Shown in pieces: positions 60,035-64,000 of a DNA stretch of 64,000 bases. Made by a program: the position numbers and the translations under genes. The notes under the pieces are model-generated. The model was not told the origin of the DNA. It saw only the letters and a program-made list of their open reading frames with translations, and ran no database searches. The stretch's first letter is position 1, and every line of letters begins with the position of its first letter. Source of the DNA: an uncultured Chlorobiaceae bacterium (GTDB lineage: Bacteria > Bacteroidota > Chlorobiia > Chlorobiales > Chlorobiaceae). The DNA lies in the NCBI GenBank assembly GCA_903824045.1, contig CAIJVD010000006.1, forward strand, positions 119,200 through 183,199. Reading direction: 5' to 3'.

Positions 60035-60417
60035 CGTTGATGCCCTTTGAAGTTGATAACATTGTAGATTTTCGAGTTCCACGGGGAGTAGTTCTTCCCG
60101 ACCCTTTTGACCGTCAGGATTGCGGTCTCCTGATCATGCAGCTCGGCAAAGTAGAGTGAGATGGCCATGGCGATGGCTGCGCTCACCTCACCGGGGATCA
60201 TGCCACCCCGGAGTGCATCCTGTGGATCATTTTCACGCGAGGGGTTCCTTCTGCGGACATTCCAGGAGAGGATTTTCGGCAGAAGGATAAAGAGCATTGC
60301 GAGCAGAAAGAGCGCGGCAAAAACCGCACTGTAGCCCGTAATTGCGAGCCGGATGTGTTCGATCCCGATTGCCGAAAGATCGATCACTGCCGGCAGGTCA
60401 AGTATTGTCATGGCCAT
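60031..60417 (-). CDS. mmdD: Small membrane subunit (OadG-like) of the Na+-translocating decarboxylase
   Basis: The 128-residue protein has one N-terminal membrane helix (about 30-48, YSAVFAALFLLAMLFILLP) and a charged cytoplasmic part with IPGEVSAAIAMAISLY and VGKNYSPWNSKIYNVI. This fits the OadG/MmdD subunit, which holds the complex together at the membrane. It lies between mmdA (8 bp gap) and the biotin subunit (4-bp overlap). Confidence 0.85.
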   Translation of the reverse strand: MAMTILDLPAVIDLSAIGIEHIRLAITGYSAVFAALFLLAMLFILLPKILSWNVRRRNPSRENDPQDALRGGMIPGEVSAAIAMAISLYFAELHDQETAILTVKRVGKNYSPWNSKIYNVINFKGHQR

Positions 60418-60425
60418 CTCCGGTT

Positions 60426-61967
60426 TTACAGTGGCAAGGTCGAATGCTTTTTGGGGGGATTGCTCTCTTTCTTGGTCGAGAGAGTCTGCAAGGCACGGAT
60501 AATCCTGAACCGGGTATTGCGTGGTTCAATAATATCGTCAATATAACCGTATTTGGCGGCTTCATAGGGATTCGAGAACTTTTCACGGTAATCTGCAGCA
60601 TTTTCGGCCACAAACTTCGCCCGCTCCTCAGGGTTTTCGATAGCGTTCAGATCCCTGTTGTAGAGCACCTCGATAGCGCCGATCGGCCCCATAACGGCAA
60701 TTTCAGCCGACGGCCAGGCGTAGTTGACATCCCCGCGCAGCTGCTTGGAGCTCATGACGCAGTAAGCACCGCCGTATGCCTTGCGCAGAATGATGGTGAT
60801 CTTCGGGACAGTTGCCTCCGCATAGGCGAAGATCAGCTTGGCACCATTGGTGATGATGCCCTCGAACTCCTGGGCGCTGCCCGGAAGGAAGCCTGGAACA
60901 TCGACGAGGGTGACAATCGGGATGTTGAAGGCGTCGCAGAAGCGCACAAACCTTGCCGCCTTGCGTGAAGCGTTAATATCAAGACACCCTGCCAGATAGT
61001 TCGGCTGGTTGGCCACAATTCCTGTGGAGATGCCATTAAAGGTGACGAATCCCACCACAATATTGCGCGCATACTGCCGCTGTACCTCAAGGAACTCGCC
61101 GTTGTCGGCAATAGAGTAGATCACGTCCTTGACATCGTAGGGAATAGAAGGTTTCTCGGGGATGATAGAGTTGAGCTTGTCGTCGAGGCGGTCGGCCGGG
61201 TCGTCGCAGAGCGCAAGAGGGGGCTCCTCAAGGTTGTTCTGTGGCAGGTAACTCAGCAGCTTCTTGATAAGCAGTATCCCTTCGGTTTCGCTTGCACCGA
61301 CAAAGTGCGTCACGCCCGACTTTGTTGCATGCACCGATGCGCCGCCAAGATCCTCCTCGGAAATGCTCTCTCCGGTTACGGTCTTGACAACCTTAGGGCC
61401 GGTGACGAACATGTAGCTGGTTTTTTCAGCCATCACCACAAAATCAGTCAGGGCGGGGGAGTAGACTGCGCCGCCGGCACACGGGCCGAAAATGGCGGAA
61501 ATCTGCGGGATCACTCCCGATGCCATCACGTTGCGCTGGAAGATGCTCGCGTAGCCCGAAAGGCTTCGTACCCCCTCCTGGATGCGAGCTCCGCCACTGT
61601 CGTTGATGCCGATGAGCGGTGCGCCGACCTTCATCGCCTGATCCATGACCTTGCATATTTTCAGGGCGTTGGTCTCCGACAGCGAACCGCCGAGCACCGT
61701 GAAGTCCTGTGAAAAGAGGTAGATGGGCCTGCCGTCAACGGTACCGTGACCGGTGATGACGCCGTCAGAAAGATAGTGCTCCTTGTCGAGGCCGAAATCG
61801 GTGGTGCGGTGGGTGACGAACATGTCGTACTCCTCAAAGCTCCCCTCGTCAACCAGCATTGCTATGCGTTCGCGTGCGGTGAACTTGCCTTTTTTATGCT
61901 GTGCATCGATGCGTTTTTCTCCCCCTCCAAGGCGGGCTTTTTCACGTTCGGCAATCAGGCGTTTCAT
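60426..61967 (-). CDS. mmdA: Carboxyltransferase (alpha) subunit, methylmalonyl-CoA decarboxylase type
   Basis: The 513-residue protein is an acyl-CoA carboxyltransferase: GKFTARERIAMLVDEGSFEE, DGRPIYLFSQDFTVLGGSLS, GINDSGGARIQEGVRSLSGY, GPCAGGAVYSPALTDFVVM in the N-terminal half and VDVPGFLPGSAQEFEGIITN, RKAYGGAYCVMSSKQL in the C-terminal half. Alone it would pass as a propionyl-CoA carboxylase beta chain, but the OadG-, biotin- and OadB-like genes that follow make the Na+-pumping methylmalonyl-CoA decarboxylase more likely. It heads the operon; 255 bp separates it from the divergent phosphatase gene. Confidence 0.92.
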   Translation of the reverse strand: MKRLIAEREKARLGGGEKRIDAQHKKGKFTARERIAMLVDEGSFEEYDMFVTHRTTDFGLDKEHYLSDGVITGHGTVDGRPIYLFSQDFTVLGGSLSETNALKICKVMDQAMKVGAPLIGINDSGGARIQEGVRSLSGYASIFQRNVMASGVIPQISAIFGPCAGGAVYSPALTDFVVMAEKTSYMFVTGPKVVKTVTGESISEEDLGGASVHATKSGVTHFVGASETEGILLIKKLLSYLPQNNLEEPPLALCDDPADRLDDKLNSIIPEKPSIPYDVKDVIYSIADNGEFLEVQRQYARNIVVGFVTFNGISTGIVANQPNYLAGCLDINASRKAARFVRFCDAFNIPIVTLVDVPGFLPGSAQEFEGIITNGAKLIFAYAEATVPKITIILRKAYGGAYCVMSSKQLRGDVNYAWPSAEIAVMGPIGAIEVLYNRDLNAIENPEERAKFVAENAADYREKFSNPYEAAKYGYIDDIIEPRNTRFRIIRALQTLSTKKESNPPKKHSTLPL

Positions 61968-62222
61968 TGTTTTTTCTGATAATGATTGAGTAACTTGGCG
62001 GGCAACGCATCCACCTCCCGGCAGTGCGTTGCATTTCTTGTGGCAGGGTTGTTTTCTATGCTTCTCGTTTCAACACGCCGCATCAAGGGATATATTGGCT
62101 TTTATTAATAAAGGCACCCCTGAATATTCAAAAAAAAAGGGTAATAACCGCCCTTGTCGGCAAGTCGGTGAGAATAATGTTATATTTTCGTTTTATATGT
62201 TGTTAAACCGATACTTAGTCGC

Positions 62223-62999
62223 ATGACTCCCGATCTCCAGCTTGCAGTCGAGCTTGCCGAACAGGCTGGCCGGCTCACCCTCGACTACTTTCGCCGCAAA
62301 TCCCTTCAGGTTTTTACCAAACGTGACGCATCCCCGGTAACCGAGGCCGACAGAAATGCCGAGGAGCTCATCCGTGCAGCCATCTCCTCAAAGCATCCCG
62401 GCGACGGCGTGCTTGGCGAGGAGTTTGACGAGCGGCCCTCCACCAGCGGGCGCCGATGGATCATAGACCCCATCGACGGCACCAAAGCCTTCATTCACGG
62501 CGTGCCCCTCTACGGCGTCATGATCGCGCTCGAAGTCGAAGGTCTCCTGCAGCTTGGCGTTATCAATTTTCCCGCGCTCGGCGATCTCTACCATGCCGAA
62601 AGGGGATGCGGTGCATTCCACAACGCGTCACCGATCTCGGTTTCATCCATCGCCTCCGCCGCCGATGCAACCATTCTCTTTACCGAAAAGGAGTACCTGC
62701 TCGATCGCTCATCAACCCATCCCGTCGACCAGCTTCGCAACAGTGGCGGGCTTGTACGAGGCTGGGGTGACTGCTACGGTCACATGCTTGTTGCCTCCGG
62801 ACGAGCAGAGGTCTCCGTCGATAAAATCATGAGCCCTTGGGACTGCGCCGCACTCATCCCCATCGTCACCGAAGCCGGCGGCCTATCTTTCGACTACCTC
62901 GGCAACACGACCATCACCGGTCAGGGCCTTGTCAGCGCCAACCGTGCGCTCGGAGAGAAGCTGCTTCTCGATATCAAACAAGAGAGGACCCCCGCTTGA
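62223..62999 (+). CDS. Inositol monophosphatase-family phosphatase (histidinol-phosphatase-like)
   Basis: The 258-residue Mg2+-dependent phosphatase has the metal site GEEFDE (Glu66/67), WIIDPIDGTKAFIHG (Asp82, Asp85) and SPWDCAALIPIVTEAGG near the C-terminus. The sequence FIHGVPLYGVMIAL is closer to HisN-type histidinol-phosphatases than to inositol monophosphatase. Inositol- or 3'-phosphoadenosine-phosphate phosphatase activity cannot be excluded. Its stop (TGA) overlaps the start of the next gene by one base, so the two are coupled. Confidence 0.85.
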   Translation: MTPDLQLAVELAEQAGRLTLDYFRRKSLQVFTKRDASPVTEADRNAEELIRAAISSKHPGDGVLGEEFDERPSTSGRRWIIDPIDGTKAFIHGVPLYGVMIALEVEGLLQLGVINFPALGDLYHAERGCGAFHNASPISVSSIASAADATILFTEKEYLLDRSSTHPVDQLRNSGGLVRGWGDCYGHMLVASGRAEVSVDKIMSPWDCAALIPIVTEAGGLSFDYLGNTTITGQGLVSANRALGEKLLLDIKQERTPA

Positions 63000-63574
63000 T
63001 GATTACACTGCTTGTCATAACTCTTCTGCTGCTCGCCGCAGTTATCGCGCTCATCGTCACCGGCTGGCCCGGAAGGGAGCTCAAGGAGATCGAAGCGACC
63101 GGCCGCGACCTTCGCCGCGAGCTTGCCGAGCACCGCACCGTCACCATGCAGATGCTCCACTCCATGCGCATCGAACTCGACGAATCACTTCGCGAAACCC
63201 TTGAACAGCAGTTCGAATCCCTTGCCGCCTCAACCACCCACACTACTTCCCGCCGCAGGAAATCCGCTCCGCAGAAGCCCGTACCGCAAGTGATTGCCGA
63301 AGAGATGGCGTGGTATGCTGAAGAGGATAGTGATCTGCCGTCGGGCAGCAATGGCCGGGAAGCTTTTGCCGCAGTATCTGACGACCGTCAGCTCGGTCTC
63401 TTTTCTGCAGCCCCCCAGGAGCAAGAGCCACGCAAGGAGCCAGAGATAAAGCAGGAGATCCGCATCATTGAACCCATCAGCAGTGAAGCCCCCACAGAAC
63501 GGGTAGAAAGCCTCTCCATCGGCTACGACGACATCCCCGACATCGAAGACCTCCACCACTTCGATAACCTCTGA
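62999..63574 (+). CDS. Membrane-anchored coiled-coil protein
   Basis: The 191-residue protein starts MITLLVITLLLLAAVIALIV with one membrane helix and continues into a likely coiled coil (about 27-72: LKEIEATGRDLRRELAEHRT, MQMLHSMRIELDESLRETLE). The rest is low-complexity and acidic, ending DDIPDIEDLHHFDNL. Its topology, one helix plus a cytoplasmic coiled coil, recalls DNA-recombination protein RmuC N-termini or divisome-type proteins, but no domain is certain. It is coupled to the phosphatase gene through a 1-bp stop/start overlap. Confidence 0.7.
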   Translation: MITLLVITLLLLAAVIALIVTGWPGRELKEIEATGRDLRRELAEHRTVTMQMLHSMRIELDESLRETLEQQFESLAASTTHTTSRRRKSAPQKPVPQVIAEEMAWYAEEDSDLPSGSNGREAFAAVSDDRQLGLFSAAPQEQEPRKEPEIKQEIRIIEPISSEAPTERVESLSIGYDDIPDIEDLHHFDNL

Positions 63575-63819
63575 CCGACAGGCGGCCCCGGCCTTGTTTT
63601 CTTTTTTCCAGCCCCCGTTCTTGTTTTTTTCTTTGTTGCCCCTCCCCCAGCCGCATAGCGGCGACATGTTGGGGATTCAGCCACGGGGACGCTCGTGAAA
63701 ACGTGAACTTCAGGACGCTACACCGCCCGTTCGGTATGGGATCTCTGCTCGCGTAGAGTCTGGAGATTTCTCTCTCTGTTTGAATAAGCATAAGACCCGG
63801 GCGAGAAACGCATTGGGAA
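63575..63819. other. Intergenic region at right end
   Basis: About 245 bp after the coiled-coil gene. It holds a T-rich stretch, the short dispersed-repeat copy at 63764-63784, and no gene I can support. Confidence 0.5.
63764..63784 (-). repeat. Short related copy of the 31-nt dispersed repeat
   Basis: AGATTTCTCTCTCTGTTTGAA matches 18 of 21 positions of the corresponding part of 51836-51866. Confidence 0.5.
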
Positions 63820-63895
63820 ATGACTTAGGGGACGTTCACAACAAATTCAACTAACGCATGACTTAGGGGACGTTCACAACAAATTCAACTAACGC
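63820..63895 (+). repeat. Two perfect 38-bp tandem copies
   Basis: The unit starts ATGACTTAGGGGACGTTCAC and ends ACTAACGC. It occurs at 63820-63857 and again at 63858-63895 with no differences, followed by a third ATGC start. Perfect identity implies a recent duplication. It lies 46 bp before the putative IS end. Confidence 0.9.
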
Positions 63896-63941
63896 ATGCC
63901 ATATGCCCGTAAATCCTGACAATTCGGGGCTGGATAGTGAT

Positions 63942-64000
63942 TGAAGTGGACCCTATTGACCAGACAATAAGAGGCCGAATTTAAGGTGGCAACTTGCCAG
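63942..64000 (+). mobile_element. Possible left end of an IS element (partial at right edge)
   Basis: TGAAGTGGACCC at 63942-63953 resembles the terminal inverted repeat of many IS3-family elements (TGAAGTGGACCC-like). About 50 bp of non-coding sequence follow before the window ends. A transposase would begin beyond the edge, so this call rests on the terminus alone. Confidence 0.35.

Overview
The window is chromosomal DNA from a green sulfur bacterium (Chlorobiaceae, Chlorobium/Pelodictyon-like). The decisive marker is a full-length Fenna-Matthews-Olson bacteriochlorophyll a protein (fmoA, 3836-4936, minus), a protein central to phototrophy in this group. A PucC/LhaA-type transporter (52028-53377), hemB and a complete Na+-pumping decarboxylase operon fit the same picture. 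Genes are dense, run on both strands, and several rare TTG starts are likely. I see no rRNA, tRNA, CRISPR array or replication origin.

Layout. 1-5000: the start of an ABC exporter runs off the left edge, then a hybrid histidine kinase and a MerR-type regulator face fmoA. 5-15 kb: lnt, a sigma-54 activator with a SPOR protein, ispE, a nitrilase-fold amidase, an AzgA-type purine permease, a 2-Cys peroxiredoxin with a readable promoter, proS and a secreted DUF4412-like protein. 15-27 kb: prmC, the heat-shock operon hrcA-grpE-dnaJ, a flavodoxin-like protein, gapA, mpl, a DegT aminotransferase, an MFS permease, lolD and proA.

27.4-30.7 kb is the one clearly accessory stretch. It holds the 5' part of a group II intron with its reverse transcriptase cut off after about 23 codons, an orphan receiver protein, a WYL-regulator 3' remnant, an unknown membrane protein and an orphan small ORF. 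It lies between the same-strand genes proA and ppi-proB, so it separates two proline-biosynthesis genes that are commonly adjacent.

30.7-48.7 kb is mostly housekeeping: cyclophilin, proB, an SMR transporter, an OGT-like TPR glycosyltransferase, a CPA2 antiporter, def, fmt, lepA, lepB, trpE, a DegP protease, greA, a small Sm-like protein, tpiA and thiC. 48.9-58.4 kb: an outer-membrane barrel protein, recD2, the PucC-like transporter, a radical SAM protein, a small lipoprotein, a queD-like gene, cysE, aroC and hemB. 58.4-62 kb: the operon mmdA-D-C-B for a biotin-dependent, Na+-translocating (methylmalonyl-CoA type) decarboxylase. 62.2-64 kb: an inositol-phosphatase-family gene coupled to a membrane-anchored coiled-coil protein, then a repeat-rich end with two perfect 38-bp tandem copies and what looks like the left end of an IS element.

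No clearly new multi-gene system is evident. The most interesting signals are the intron remnant and accessory island between proB and proA, three families of short dispersed repeats, a likely redox operator at the peroxiredoxin promoter, a conserved-looking Sm-like small protein coupled to tpiA, and a pair of similar receiver domains (hybrid kinase and orphan receiver).
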